Assembly: GCF_000503775.1 (NCBI RefSeq)
Contig: NZ_KI629786.1
Coordinates: forward strand, 319,501-383,500
Reading direction: 5' to 3'
Length of the DNA stretch: 64,000 nt
Source: Brevibacillus panacihumi W25
Lineage (GTDB): Bacteria; Bacillota; Bacilli; Brevibacillales; Brevibacillaceae
Both the position numbers and the translations under genes were made by a program. Below the pieces are notes generated by a model. That model searched no databases and was not told the DNA's origin. It was given only the letters and a program-made list of their open reading frames with translations. Of this stretch, positions 36,326-45,661 are shown piece after piece. Numbering within the stretch: the stretch's first letter is position 1; the number at the start of each line of letters is the position of its first letter.

Positions 36326-36645
36326 GATGGGATATATTGCTGATCATATTGGGTGCCGCCTTGGTGACATTTGTCCCGCGTGTCCTTCCCCTGATGCTGC
36401 TGAGCAGGATTGCCTTGCCCGAATGGGGCGTACGCTGGCTGAACCACGTCCCGATCGCGGTCATGGCTGCGTTGATCGGACAGGAGATTTTTCTTCGGGA
36501 TGGCAAATGGTCGCCGTTCACCTCTAACATCGAGCTGCTCGCTGCACTTCCCTCTTTTTTGGTGGCAATCAAGACGCGAAGCCTGCTGGGAACCGTTATC
36601 GTGGGGATCGTGACCGTCATGGCCTTGCGCTTTTGGTTCATTTGA
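36316..36645 (+). CDS. azlD: AzlD-family branched-chain amino acid exporter, small subunit
   Basis: A 109-residue protein with four hydrophobic segments. VTFVPRVLPLMLLSRIALPE is the AzlD signature and NHVPIAVMAALIGQEIF follows. It is the small partner of AzlC. The start ATG 36316 overlaps the azlC stop by ten bases, so the two are translated together. A terminator follows at 36688. Confidence 0.92.
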   Translation: MEVRWDILLIILGAALVTFVPRVLPLMLLSRIALPEWGVRWLNHVPIAVMAALIGQEIFLRDGKWSPFTSNIELLAALPSFLVAIKTRSLLGTVIVGIVTVMALRFWFI

Positions 36646-36687
36646 ACGTAGCTTCATGAGCCATGTGGCGGTACTCCGAAATAAAAC

Positions 36688-36725
36688 AGGGTCATAAAAT
36701 GGGATAAATATCCATATTATGACCC
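36688..36725. terminator. bidirectional terminator between azlD and the DJ-1/PfpI gene
   Basis: AGGGTCATAA-ATGG-ATA and its near-perfect complement TAT-CCAT-TTATGACCCT form a long stem with A-rich flanks, between the ends of two convergent genes. Confidence 0.75.
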
Positions 36726-36731
36726 TTGATG

Positions 36732-37349
36732 TTACTCAATCGTGATGTCGTACTCCATTGTCTTGGCTGTTGTCCGAGCAATTTCCGAACCAAGCAGTTG
36801 TTTAACAATGTGGAATGCCATATTGATTCCGGCAGAAATCCCACCCGATGTCACAATGTTCCCTTCATCAACGAACTTGACATTCCTCTTTACACTGACA
36901 GCCGGAAACTCATTCTCGAGTCTATCATAGCTGGCCCAATGAGTCGTGGCCATCTTTCCGTTTAGAAGACCTGCCTTCGCCAACAGTAGAGCACCTGTAC
37001 AAACGGATGTCATCAGTTGAACATTGCCCGCACGCTGCGAAATCCACTGAATGACTTTCTCGTTGTAAATCTCCTTCTCTCTGGCACCAATCCCGCCAGG
37101 AATCACCAAAATATCAAAATGTGGCGCATTGTCGAAACTGTAGTCTGGCTGCACTTTTAATCCATTGCAAGCCTGTACTAATTCTCCCGTCTCCGAAACT
37201 AGTTTTACGATAAACGGATTGGATTCCGGAGTATCCACAGGCTGATCCGGATATTCAGTAACGGAAAACACTTCGAAGGGACCAGCAAAATCAAGCACCT
37301 CAACATCATGGAAGAGAAATATACCTACACTCCACTGTTTTTTCACCAT
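36732..37349 (-). CDS. DJ-1/PfpI family protein (GATase1-like)
   Basis: A protein of 205 residues. The N-terminal SVGIFLFHDVEVLDFAGPFE, then DILVIPGGIGAREKE and the nucleophile-elbow Cys in LMTSVCTGALLLAKAGLLNG are the DJ-1/PfpI pattern of the GlxA/isonitrile-hydratase-like group, followed by ATTHWASYDRLENEFP. No AraC DNA-binding domain is attached. The role is unknown; relatives are thioamidases, glyoxalases or chaperones. It is alone between azlD and the tRNA-Ser region. Confidence 0.85.
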   Translation of the reverse strand: MVKKQWSVGIFLFHDVEVLDFAGPFEVFSVTEYPDQPVDTPESNPFIVKLVSETGELVQACNGLKVQPDYSFDNAPHFDILVIPGGIGAREKEIYNEKVIQWISQRAGNVQLMTSVCTGALLLAKAGLLNGKMATTHWASYDRLENEFPAVSVKRNVKFVDEGNIVTSGGISAGINMAFHIVKQLLGSEIARTTAKTMEYDITIE

Positions 37350-37507
37350 GGCTCACACTCCCAATTCCTATCTATTCCATTTAGTATACCACCCCCTATC
37401 TCCTGGTAGGGATTCCAGCTTTTTATGTAACCACGTCCATCAAGTTACGAAACTCATTCCTCAATTTACACTATCTTACTGTCTATTCCTTAAGTGAACA
37501 CAAAAAA

Positions 37508-37546
37508 TAAAGCATAAAGTGGCCAAAACGGCCACTTTATGCTTTA
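37508..37546 (-). terminator. terminator downstream of tRNA-Ser
   Basis: A perfect 17-bp stem (TAAAGCATAAAGTGGCC and its complement) with a five-base loop, then TTTATTTTTTG on the minus strand, about 40 bases after the tRNA-Ser end. Confidence 0.88.
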
Positions 37547-37586
37547 CATTACACAACATTATGCTTCCTCTTTCATACCTGTAAGC

Positions 37587-37674
37587 GGAGAGAGTGGGAT
37601 TCGAACCCACGCACGCCTCACGACGCCTAACGCATTTCGAGTGCGTCCCCTTATGACCACTTGGGTATCTCTCC
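37587..37674 (-). tRNA. tRNA-Ser (anticodon CGA)
   Basis: 88 nt on the minus strand. Acceptor GGAGAGA pairs with TCTCTCC; the anticodon stem ACGCA/TGCGT holds loop CTCGAAA with anticodon CGA; a long variable arm (GGCGTCGTGAGGCG region) and T-loop GGGTTCGAATCCC complete a class II tRNA. No CCA is encoded. A tRNA-Ser in this near-origin place is known in Bacillus. Confidence 0.95.
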
Positions 37675-37833
37675 ATATGGTTTGCAGAAACATTATTTAA
37701 TATAGCAAAACAATTACACAAATGCAAGTGGCAAATCCTTGCTACCCCTTGATTTGCGCTTGCTGATCGGACAAACTAGAAAGAGTGTGGAAGGCATCAT
37801 GAAACAGGAACCTAACAGAAACGAGGAAAATAG

Positions 37834-38556
37834 ATGAAACGTGAGCGTTTGGATAAAGTGTTGGCCAATATGGGGTTTGGGACACGCAAAGAAGTAAAGG
37901 CCCTTGTGAAGCAAAAAGTCGTCGTCGTGGACGGGACAATAGCGACGGACCCGGGCATGCACGTCATTCCCGAAGAACAGGAAATTGTCGTCGATGGCGA
38001 GGAGATCAACTACAAGCGCTGGGTATATGTGATGCTGAACAAACCGCCTGGCGTCGTCTCCGCGACAGAAGACAACCTGCATGAGACGGTCGTGGACTTG
38101 CTGCCTTATGATTGGGCGATCAAGGTGCATCCGGTAGGGCGCCTGGACATCGATACCGAGGGATTGCTGCTTTTGACCAATGATGGGCAGTTCTCCCATA
38201 GCCTGCTCTCTCCGAAGAAGAAAGTGGAAAAGGAGTACTTCGCACGCATCGAAGGCAGGGTAACCGAAGAGCATGTCCGAGAATTTGCCAAGGGCGTGGA
38301 GCTGGACGATTTTACGACCATGCCTGCCAAGCTCGAGATTCTTTCGTCTGGCGAAGTATCCGAGATTCGCGTCACGATTATGGAAGGCAAGTTTCATCAG
38401 GTGAAACGGATGTTTGCCGCCTTTGGATTGCAGGTCATCTACCTGCAGCGTATCCGCATGGGTCCGATCCCGCTCGATACCACCTTGGAGCTGGGCGAAT
38501 ACAGGGAACTCACCGAAGAAGAGCTGGAGCTGCTGAGCCAGCATATTCAGAAATAA
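37834..38556 (+). CDS. 16S rRNA pseudouridine synthase (RsuA family)
   Basis: A protein of 240 residues: an N-terminal S4 domain (MKRERLDKVLANMGFGTRKE), then the RluA/RsuA catalytic domain with VGRLDIDTEGLLLLTND holding the catalytic Asp, and EGKFHQVKRMFAAFGLQV. Enzymes of this type make pseudouridine at 16S position 516 (E. coli numbering). ATG 37834 has AACGAGGAAAATAG upstream. A sequence resembling a group II intron tail starts directly after the stop codon. Confidence 0.92.
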   Translation: MKRERLDKVLANMGFGTRKEVKALVKQKVVVVDGTIATDPGMHVIPEEQEIVVDGEEINYKRWVYVMLNKPPGVVSATEDNLHETVVDLLPYDWAIKVHPVGRLDIDTEGLLLLTNDGQFSHSLLSPKKKVEKEYFARIEGRVTEEHVREFAKGVELDDFTTMPAKLEILSSGEVSEIRVTIMEGKFHQVKRMFAAFGLQVIYLQRIRMGPIPLDTTLELGEYRELTEEELELLSQHIQK

Positions 38557-38609
38557 ATCGAGCAGGAGGGGGTGTCTAACCTCACCCCCTACCTCTCACA
38601 CCGCCGTAC
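38557..38609 (-). repeat. possible 3' end remnant of a group II intron
   Basis: Read on the minus strand, the sequence GTACGGCGGTGTGAGAGG is followed by a GGGGGTG...CACCCCC hairpin and ends CCTCCTGCTCGAT, the pattern of the domain V/VI end of many bacterial group II introns. No reverse transcriptase or other intron part is present nearby, so this would be a truncated remnant. The domain V stem upstream cannot be folded convincingly by eye. Confidence 0.42.
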
Positions 38610-38684
38610 AACCTATGGCAGAATATCGCCGTAGACACCTTTTCATCCCTTTTCGGCTTTGAGGTTCCAGAAAGAGAGAACGAT

Positions 38685-39962
38685 ATGATAAAAAATTTCC
38701 TGATTGCAATAAACCTGCTTATCACCATGAGTGTATTGACGGGGTTTTATTCAAAATCAACCGACACGTTGCAACAGTCATTGGAATCGAACCTTGTTCC
38801 CGTATCAGCGATGGAGCTTCCTTCAAAAACCATCATCGGATTTGGAGAGGCTACGCATGGCAACAAGGAATTTACCACGCTGAAATCAGATATTTTCAAG
38901 CATCTTGTCGAAAAGCAAGGATATCGCGTATTTGCCATAGAAGGCGATTTCGGCGGAGGACAAAAGGTCAATGAATACATAGCTGGAGGAAGCGGAACTG
39001 CACAGGAGGCTGCACAAGCAATCGGCTTTACGATTTACCATACGCAAGAAATGGCAGACCTACTAGCGTGGATGCGCTCCTATAATGAGCATCGGGATGC
39101 AAATGACCAAATTCATTTTTATGGCTTTGACATGCAACGCTATGACCATAACAAAAACGGGCTGTTCTCCTATTTAAAGAAGGTTGATCCGGCACTTGCC
39201 GCCAAATACGAGACTGCGCTTGTGAATCTGAATGATAAAACGGTGTACGATCAAAAGCTGGCCCTTGTACAGGAGGGGCTCTCCCATATTCAAAACTTGC
39301 TGGAGCGGATGAAAGAAAACAAGTCCGTTTATACCGCAAAAAGCACGGAGAAAGATTATGAATTGGCTCTGGCCTTTGCAGAGGCTATAAAGCAAAACGC
39401 TACACTGCGCGGAACGAATGCGAGCTATAACAATGCCCGCGATTCCTATATGGCGGAAAAAGCGCTATGGATTTTATCTTTTGAAAAGAAGCATTACGGC
39501 CGCGAGAATATGTTCATAACCGGACATAATGGACATATTGAAAAAACCTCTACTACAGCGGGAACGACAACCTGCATGGGAGCCTATCTCGCAAAAGCCT
39601 TGGGAGACCAATATTACGCCATAGGAAGTGAATTCTACGAAAGCTCCTTCCTAGCTAATGATGCCATCACCAACGAGCGCAAAGTGTTTACTGTAAAAAA
39701 TAGTGGGAATGATCGACTCGCTGTTCGATTTGCTCAGACCAACATGCAGGCTGGCTTCCTGGATTTTGCAAAGGCAAGACATGATGATCATTTCCTTGCT
39801 TACCTGAATAAAGCCCAGCCCATCAGTGCAATCGGCGCAGTCTTTAGTGGATGGTATGGGAAAATGGAAAAGATGTATACGTTGCAGATGATTCCGGCAA
39901 AAGCTTTTGATGCCATGATTTTCGTACGAACCGCCACTCCTTCGGTCATGGTAACGGATTAA
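38685..39962 (+). CDS. erythromycin esterase-like family protein with signal peptide
   Basis: A protein of 425 residues with an N-terminal hydrophobic segment (about residues 4-20) that may be a signal or anchor. The EreA/ChaN-like fold is indicated by IIGFGEATHGNKEF (catalytic-site GEATHG), YRVFAIEGDFGGG, FYGFDMQ, and MFITGHNGHIEKTS. Family members include macrolide esterases but also uncharacterised and envelope proteins; the GEATHG and GHNGH motifs are intact. Macrolide resistance cannot be assumed. GAAAGAGAG precedes the ATG. It stands alone before a terminator. Confidence 0.82.
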   Translation: MIKNFLIAINLLITMSVLTGFYSKSTDTLQQSLESNLVPVSAMELPSKTIIGFGEATHGNKEFTTLKSDIFKHLVEKQGYRVFAIEGDFGGGQKVNEYIAGGSGTAQEAAQAIGFTIYHTQEMADLLAWMRSYNEHRDANDQIHFYGFDMQRYDHNKNGLFSYLKKVDPALAAKYETALVNLNDKTVYDQKLALVQEGLSHIQNLLERMKENKSVYTAKSTEKDYELALAFAEAIKQNATLRGTNASYNNARDSYMAEKALWILSFEKKHYGRENMFITGHNGHIEKTSTTAGTTTCMGAYLAKALGDQYYAIGSEFYESSFLANDAITNERKVFTVKNSGNDRLAVRFAQTNMQAGFLDFAKARHDDHFLAYLNKAQPISAIGAVFSGWYGKMEKMYTLQMIPAKAFDAMIFVRTATPSVMVTD

Positions 39963-39974
39963 TCGAATGAACGA

Positions 39975-40012
39975 AGAGAATGCCCTTCCGCTCATGCAGA
40001 AAGGCATTCTCT
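39975..40012. terminator. bidirectional terminator between the esterase-like gene and tadA
   Basis: AGAGAATGCC and GGCATTCTCT form a perfect 10-bp stem with an 18-base loop between two convergent gene ends. Confidence 0.82.
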
Positions 40013-40020
40013 TTCCAGTT

Positions 40021-41111
<1,091 letters not shown>

Positions 41112-41250
41112 GATGATTCATACCTCCCTGGATTTTTTGCCAATCCCTACCGTCCTGTTCCCATTCACATACTCTTAGCGAGATTACATACATTAATGGT
41201 GTAAGGAAATGGGTACAAGTGACAGAAATCCTCGTTTTGGAGGGATGCGA

Positions 41251-41748
41251 GTGGGCTTAACCTCGACCAACCACCTATTTGACTCTTTTCATAGCCCCAC
41301 CAAAGGACGATTAGCCAAAGAAGATGTCTTTTCCTTGATCGCACAGACCATCGCTTCCCATACAGGACCTTTCGAAATCATCGTGGGAGCCGATTCCCAA
41401 CTGAAAAGCCGCGGTACTTTTTTTGCGCTCGTCATCACCGTGATCCGGCCAGGACATGGCGGAACCTTTTTTTATCACAAGTTCCAGGAACGTCGCTACT
41501 CATCTTTGCAACAGCGCATCTTTCAAGAGGCTGTCTACGCTGTGGGATTGGCTACGGAAGTACGTCAATACCTTCGCGACCATCAGCTCGACACCCCGGT
41601 CCGGCTCCATTTTGACATTGGCACGAACGGACCTACTCGTAAGTTTATCCAGTCCCTTCTCAGCCTAGCAGCTTCGAACCACTTTCGCGCAGAGATAAAG
41701 CCCCATTCCTTCTGCGCCTCCACGATTGCCGACAAGTTTACCCGTTAA
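41251..41748 (+). CDS. YkuK-like RNase H-fold protein (DUF458)
   Basis: A protein of about 165 residues. FDSFHSPTKGRLAKEDVFSL, the acidic strand FEIIVGADSQLKSRGTFFAL, LHFDIGTNGPTRKFIQSLLS and the C-terminal EIKPHSFCASTIADKFTR agree with YkuK/DUF458, an RNase H-like group of unknown biological role with conserved Asp in GADSQ and DIG. GTG 41251 has GGAGGG six bases upstream; a longer ATG start at 41209 is possible. It stands alone before the antiterminator gene. Confidence 0.78.
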   Translation: MGLTSTNHLFDSFHSPTKGRLAKEDVFSLIAQTIASHTGPFEIIVGADSQLKSRGTFFALVITVIRPGHGGTFFYHKFQERRYSSLQQRIFQEAVYAVGLATEVRQYLRDHQLDTPVRLHFDIGTNGPTRKFIQSLLSLAASNHFRAEIKPHSFCASTIADKFTR

Positions 41749-41958
41749 CGAGATTTCTACAGCGGAGCGCTGCCACCAGCGTGCCCGCTATTTTTCTGCC
41801 GCTTTCCTCTATTCGTTGTCTCCTCTGCGATCTCCTACCTTCCCAGCCTTCCCCAAGTGTCGATTGCTTTTTCCCAAGAATCACGCATATCTTTCCAAAA
41901 TCTTTTATATAGTAACGATAATCCAATAGAAAAACCGGAGAGATCTGGGGTGAGGAAG

Positions 41959-42825
41959 ATGGCGGGAGAAGGTGGGCAAGCTCGACCTTATACCATCACG
42001 CGCATTCTGAACCACAACGTCGTCCTGGTCGAGGAATCCTGCTCTTCACAGGAAATCGTCTTGTTCGGAAAAGGAATTGGCTACGGGATCAAACCGGGGG
42101 AAACGGTACAAATCACGGATGCTCGTGTTGAAAAACGCTTTCGACTGGAACAGGAGCACCATCAAGTGCAGTACCAGGCGATGCTGAACCAGGTCGATCC
42201 CGCTGTCGTCGGCATTGCCGAGGAAATTATCGCACTTGTAGCTCAGGAGATTACTCCCGTCTTGAATGAACACGTCCATGTCGCATTGCCGGATCACATT
42301 CACTTTGCTATTTATCGGCTGCGCAATGGGTTGGAGATTGTGAATCCCTTTTTATTTGAGGTTCAAGCCTTGTATCCCAAAGAATACCTCCTCGCCGGGC
42401 GAGCAGGCGAGATGATTCAGAAGGCTTTTTCCCTGGGTATTCCCGAGAGCGAGATCGGTTTTCTAGCCCTGCATATTCACGCAGCCGTCAGTCACACCCC
42501 GGTCAACAAAACCGTCCAGCTTACGCATTGGACCGGCGAATGGGTGAGCCTGATCGAGGAACGCGCTCAACAGCAGATCGACCGAAGCTCTGTAGATTAC
42601 GTCCGGCTGATCACACATTTGCGCTTCACTGTCGAGCGGGTCCAACAGCGAAAGCCCATCAAAAACCCTCTGCAGGATCGGGTCAAAGCCATGATTCCAG
42701 ACGTTTATCCCATAGCCGAAGCCCTTTGCGCATCCATCGCAGAAAAGCTGGGCGCATCTGTGCCAGAAGATGAGGTGGGCTATCTCGCCCTGCATCTGTA
42801 CCGTATGTTCTATCGTCCAAATTGA
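41959..42825 (+). CDS. glcT: BglG/SacY-family transcription antiterminator, GlcT type
   Basis: A protein of 288 residues with an N-terminal RNA-binding domain (TITRILNHNVVLVEESCSSQ and LFGKGIGYGIKPGETV, about residues 10-65) and two PRD domains carrying regulatory His residues (HVALPDHIHFAIYR, LALHIHAAVSH; LITHLRFTVER, YLALHLYRMF). PTS phosphorylation controls binding to an RNA site before the target genes. The RAT-terminator at 42836 and EII genes directly downstream show the target. GGGGTGAGGAAG precedes ATG 41959. Confidence 0.92.
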   Translation: MAGEGGQARPYTITRILNHNVVLVEESCSSQEIVLFGKGIGYGIKPGETVQITDARVEKRFRLEQEHHQVQYQAMLNQVDPAVVGIAEEIIALVAQEITPVLNEHVHVALPDHIHFAIYRLRNGLEIVNPFLFEVQALYPKEYLLAGRAGEMIQKAFSLGIPESEIGFLALHIHAAVSHTPVNKTVQLTHWTGEWVSLIEERAQQQIDRSSVDYVRLITHLRFTVERVQQRKPIKNPLQDRVKAMIPDVYPIAEALCASIAEKLGASVPEDEVGYLALHLYRMFYRPN

Positions 42826-42835
42826 ATATTCACCC

Positions 42836-42926
42836 TGCGTGTTACTAGCTCGACTAGGCATGAGCAGCTATCCGTGACAGACGCCATCCATGCGTCTGCC
42901 AAAAAGCTGCTTCATGCCTATTTTTC
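42836..42926 (+). promoter_or_regulatory. RAT antiterminator and overlapping terminator before the PTS genes
   Basis: GTGTTACTAGCTCGACTAGG with the following CATGAGC (about 42838-42866) closely resembles the RAT of the Bacillus glcT-ptsG leader. Its 3' part is also the left arm of a terminator: TAGGCATGAGCAGC (42855-42868) pairs with GCTGCTTCATGCCTA (42906-42920), followed by TTTTTC. A second hairpin (CAGACGC/GCGTCTG) sits in the loop. The two structures exclude each other. Confidence 0.85.
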
Positions 42927-42952
42927 TTGGCACATCATCAAAGGAGGCGCTT

Positions 42953-43450
42953 ATGCTGTTCCGATTATTCTCGCGCAACAATCCGCAAAAGGAAATCAAC
43001 GTCCTGGCTCCCTTGACTGGCAGCGTACTGCCCCTGTCACTCGTGCCCGACCCGGTATTTTCCCAAGACGTGCTGGGCAAAGGAGTGGCCATCTCGCCCA
43101 CTGATGAGCTTCTGACATCACCTTTGACAGGCCGAGTCACGCATCTTTTCCCGACGCATCATGCTATCGCCATAACCAGCGACTGCGGTCTTGAGTTTCT
43201 TCTGCACATCGGAATCGATACGGTAAAGCGAAAAGGAGAGGGCTTCTCTGCGGTCGTGTCGACAGGGGATCGGGTAACGGCTGGAGATGCCTTGATCCGT
43301 TTTGACAGGATGCTTTTGCAAAAAGCGGGATTCTCCCTTGTTACGCCCGTCATCCTTACCAATCCCGATGCCATCTCCCGCTTGGAAGTAACGGCAAATG
43401 AGCAAGTGACAGCCGGGAAAGACACATTGATGCGTATCTTGCAGAAATAG
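42953..43450 (+). CDS. PTS glucose-family EIIA
   Basis: A Crr-like EIIA of 165 residues. VLAPLTGSVLPLSLVPDPVF opens the fold, the helper His is in FPTHHAIAI, the phospho-His is in LEFLLHIGIDTVKRKG, and the MLLQKAGFSLVTPVILTN segment follows. It accepts phosphate from HPr and passes it to EIIB. ATG 42953 has AAGGAGG seven bases upstream. It is the first gene read past the GlcT-controlled terminator and precedes the EIICB gene by 113 bases. Confidence 0.92.
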   Translation: MLFRLFSRNNPQKEINVLAPLTGSVLPLSLVPDPVFSQDVLGKGVAISPTDELLTSPLTGRVTHLFPTHHAIAITSDCGLEFLLHIGIDTVKRKGEGFSAVVSTGDRVTAGDALIRFDRMLLQKAGFSLVTPVILTNPDAISRLEVTANEQVTAGKDTLMRILQK

Positions 43451-43563
43451 CTTCTCTTCACACGTTCGGTCTTGCCTCTCCGCCCTCCATCTCCTGCTTT
43501 CTTCCCGTTCTTTATTCCTGGAGAGGCATGCTGATACAACTTTCATCCAAGGAGGGTTTACTC

Positions 43564-45003
43564 ATGCTTGCCTTTTTGCAAAGGATTGGGAGGGCATTGA
43601 TGCTTCCCGTCGCCACGCTCCCGGCTGCGGCGCTATTGCTTCGCTTCGGGGCGATCAACTACGAGACCGAGTTTCATATGGGGGCATCGGTCGGAGGCTT
43701 TCTCAACCAGCACATCGCTCCCTTCCTGTTTGCCGGCGGTTCAGCTATCTTTGACAACCTCCCGCTGATTTTTGCTGTCGGTGTCGCCATCGGCCTGGCT
43801 GGAGATGCGGTCGCTGCTCTGGCTGCGGTCATCGCTTATATGGTCCTCACTTCGGTCCTTACCAAAGTGCCTGGGGCCATCCCGTTTATAGCCGAGGATG
43901 CCAAGCTGAACATGGGAGTTCTAGGAGGTATTCTGGCCGGAGGGATTGCCGCTTACTTCTACAAAAGGTATCACACGATCAAACTGCCGGATTGGCTTGG
44001 GTTTTTTGGTGGAAAACGTTTCGTCCCGATCATCACTTCCATCGTGATGGTGCTGATCGGCATCGTGTTTGGGATCATCTGGGGGCCGATTCAAGAGGTT
44101 CTCGATAATGTGGGGAACTGGATAGTAAGTCTGGGGGCCATCGGAGCCGGATTGTTCGGATTCTTGAACCGTTTGCTGATTCCATTTGGGCTTCATCACG
44201 TCCTCAACGCGATCGCCTGGTTCCAGATTGGCGAATATACGGACGCGACCGGGAAAGTCATCAATGGCGACCTCCACCGCTTCTTCGCTGGCGATCCTTC
44301 GGCGGGACTGTTTATGACTGGCTTCTTCCCGATCATGATGTTTGCTTTGCCGGCTGCTGCGCTGGCGATTGTCCACACGTCCAAACCAGAGAATCGCCAG
44401 GTGATCGCCTCCATTTTTATGGGGACCGCACTAACCTCATTTTTGACAGGCATTACGGAACCGCTGGAATTTGCCTTTATGTTCGTGGCTCCCGTGCTCT
44501 ATGTCGTGCATGCTGTCCTGACCGGGTTGTCCGGCTATATCGTGACCGCGATGGGGATCAAGCACGGCTTTGGCTTCTCTGCAGGATTTATCGACTACGC
44601 CGTCAATTTTCCGCTCTCCACCAACGCATGGGAGATTATCCCCGTGGGTCTGGCCTTTGCCGTCGTGTATTACTTCCTCTTCCGCATTCTCATCGTCAAA
44701 TTGAACATCATGACTCCCGGTAGAGAAGACGAACCGGGCGAGTCGCTTGCAGCCAGCGGGTTCAGCTCCATGCGGGAAAAGGCGGAACAGGTACTCGCCA
44801 GCATCGGGGGCAAGGAGAATATCATCCAGGTGGAAGCCTGCATCACTCGTTTGCGCCTCCACGTGAAAAATGAAAATTTGATACAGGAAAAAGCGCTCAA
44901 GGATTTGGGCGCCGCAGGAATCATCAGGCTCGGCAAAGGTCAGGTGCAGATCGTCTTTGGCACCCAGTCTGAGCTGTTGAGAGATGAGATCATGAGATTG
45001 TAA
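43564..45003 (+). CDS. PTS EIICB, probably N-acetylglucosamine-specific
   Basis: A 479-residue transporter with an EIIC domain (about residues 1-385, ten or so hydrophobic segments) and an EIIB domain whose phospho-Cys lies in QVEACITRLRLHV near residue 425. Motifs HHVLNAIAWFQIGEYTDATG, LHRFFAGDPSAGLFMTGFFP and FLTGITEPLEFAFMFVAPVL match the NagE/NagP group better than PtsG, although the upstream regulator is of the GlcT type. Substrate is inferred. ATG 43564 has AAGGAGG upstream. The EIIA is encoded as a separate gene just before it. Confidence 0.85.
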   Translation: MLAFLQRIGRALMLPVATLPAAALLLRFGAINYETEFHMGASVGGFLNQHIAPFLFAGGSAIFDNLPLIFAVGVAIGLAGDAVAALAAVIAYMVLTSVLTKVPGAIPFIAEDAKLNMGVLGGILAGGIAAYFYKRYHTIKLPDWLGFFGGKRFVPIITSIVMVLIGIVFGIIWGPIQEVLDNVGNWIVSLGAIGAGLFGFLNRLLIPFGLHHVLNAIAWFQIGEYTDATGKVINGDLHRFFAGDPSAGLFMTGFFPIMMFALPAAALAIVHTSKPENRQVIASIFMGTALTSFLTGITEPLEFAFMFVAPVLYVVHAVLTGLSGYIVTAMGIKHGFGFSAGFIDYAVNFPLSTNAWEIIPVGLAFAVVYYFLFRILIVKLNIMTPGREDEPGESLAASGFSSMREKAEQVLASIGGKENIIQVEACITRLRLHVKNENLIQEKALKDLGAAGIIRLGKGQVQIVFGTQSELLRDEIMRL

Positions 45004-45067
45004 GAAAGGCTGCAGCCTATTTGGAGTGGGGCGAATCTTCCTGGTGTTGCAGGGAGGTGCGCCTTTT

Positions 45068-45244
45068 TTATATTTTTTCGGTCTTTCCCGCTGCTTCCGC
45101 CTGCAGCTGCTTTTCAAATCGAAGGAGCCGCATCACAAAATCATCGCACGCGTCCTTGCTTTGCGGAGCCATCATCTTGATTTCATATCCGATCGTTTTC
45201 TTCCAAATCTCCAACTGACGCAGGTTGGCATCGTATGGTTTCAC
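45068..45244 (-). CDS. small hypothetical protein next to an XRE regulator
   Basis: A 58-residue soluble charged protein (KPYDANLRQLEIWKKTIGYE near its start). GTG 45244 has AAGGGGTGA about seven bases upstream. It is 41 bases after the stop of the XRE-type regulator on the same strand, so they probably form an operon. I recognise no family. Basic and acidic residues are balanced and there is no membrane segment. It could be the target or partner of the regulator. Confidence 0.6.
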   Translation of the reverse strand: MKPYDANLRQLEIWKKTIGYEIKMMAPQSKDACDDFVMRLLRFEKQLQAEAAGKTEKI

Positions 45245-45285
45245 GGAAATTCACCCCTTGTCTCCCTCTTCTGGTGCTTGCTGAT

Positions 45286-45498
45286 TCAGCAATACGTACG
45301 CCCGAATAGATCTTGCAGCCCGCAGTGCAGCTTTTTAGCCAAGATCGGCAGATGGCCTGCCTTAAACTCGTATTCGCCCTTTTCATATTTCAGGTAGGAA
45401 GATGCATGCTTGAACCCTAGCGATTCAGCCATCTCCTGTTGAGTCAACCCGCGCTCCAGCCTGCGTTGGATGATGTAAGCGAGATCGATTTCCTTCAT
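45286..45498 (-). CDS. small XRE-family DNA-binding protein
   Basis: A single HTH-XRE domain of 70 residues: RLERGLTQQEMAESLGFKHA then SSYLKYEKGEYEFKAGHLPI. Such short proteins are Cro/CI-like regulators. ATG 45498 has AGGAGG about nine bases upstream. A second XRE gene runs divergently at 45662, and the 160 bases between them are AT-rich and likely hold both promoters. The role is not known. Confidence 0.82.
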   Translation of the reverse strand: MKEIDLAYIIQRRLERGLTQQEMAESLGFKHASSYLKYEKGEYEFKAGHLPILAKKLHCGLQDLFGRTYC

Positions 45499-45661
45499 TC
45501 GCTATGATCCTCCTATTAAAAATAGAAAATCCTGACATTTTCATCATATCGTTTCTGTTTTAACAAAGTCAATACAATCATTGTTATTTCGACAAAATCT
45601 GTTTTTTCCGTTTTGGAAAATTGTTAAAATGAACTTGCCATTATGGAAAGGTGGTACCAGC

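Noticed and set aside
38685-39962. Calling the esterase-like gene a macrolide-resistance gene
   Set aside because: GEATHG and GHNGH motifs are shared by many family members with no role in resistance, and the N-terminal hydrophobic segment is unlike classic Ere enzymes.
45026-45397. 123-residue plus-strand frame after the PTS EIICB gene
   Set aside because: It runs opposite the XRE gene and the 58-residue gene, which have better starts and RBSs; the composition is not protein-like.
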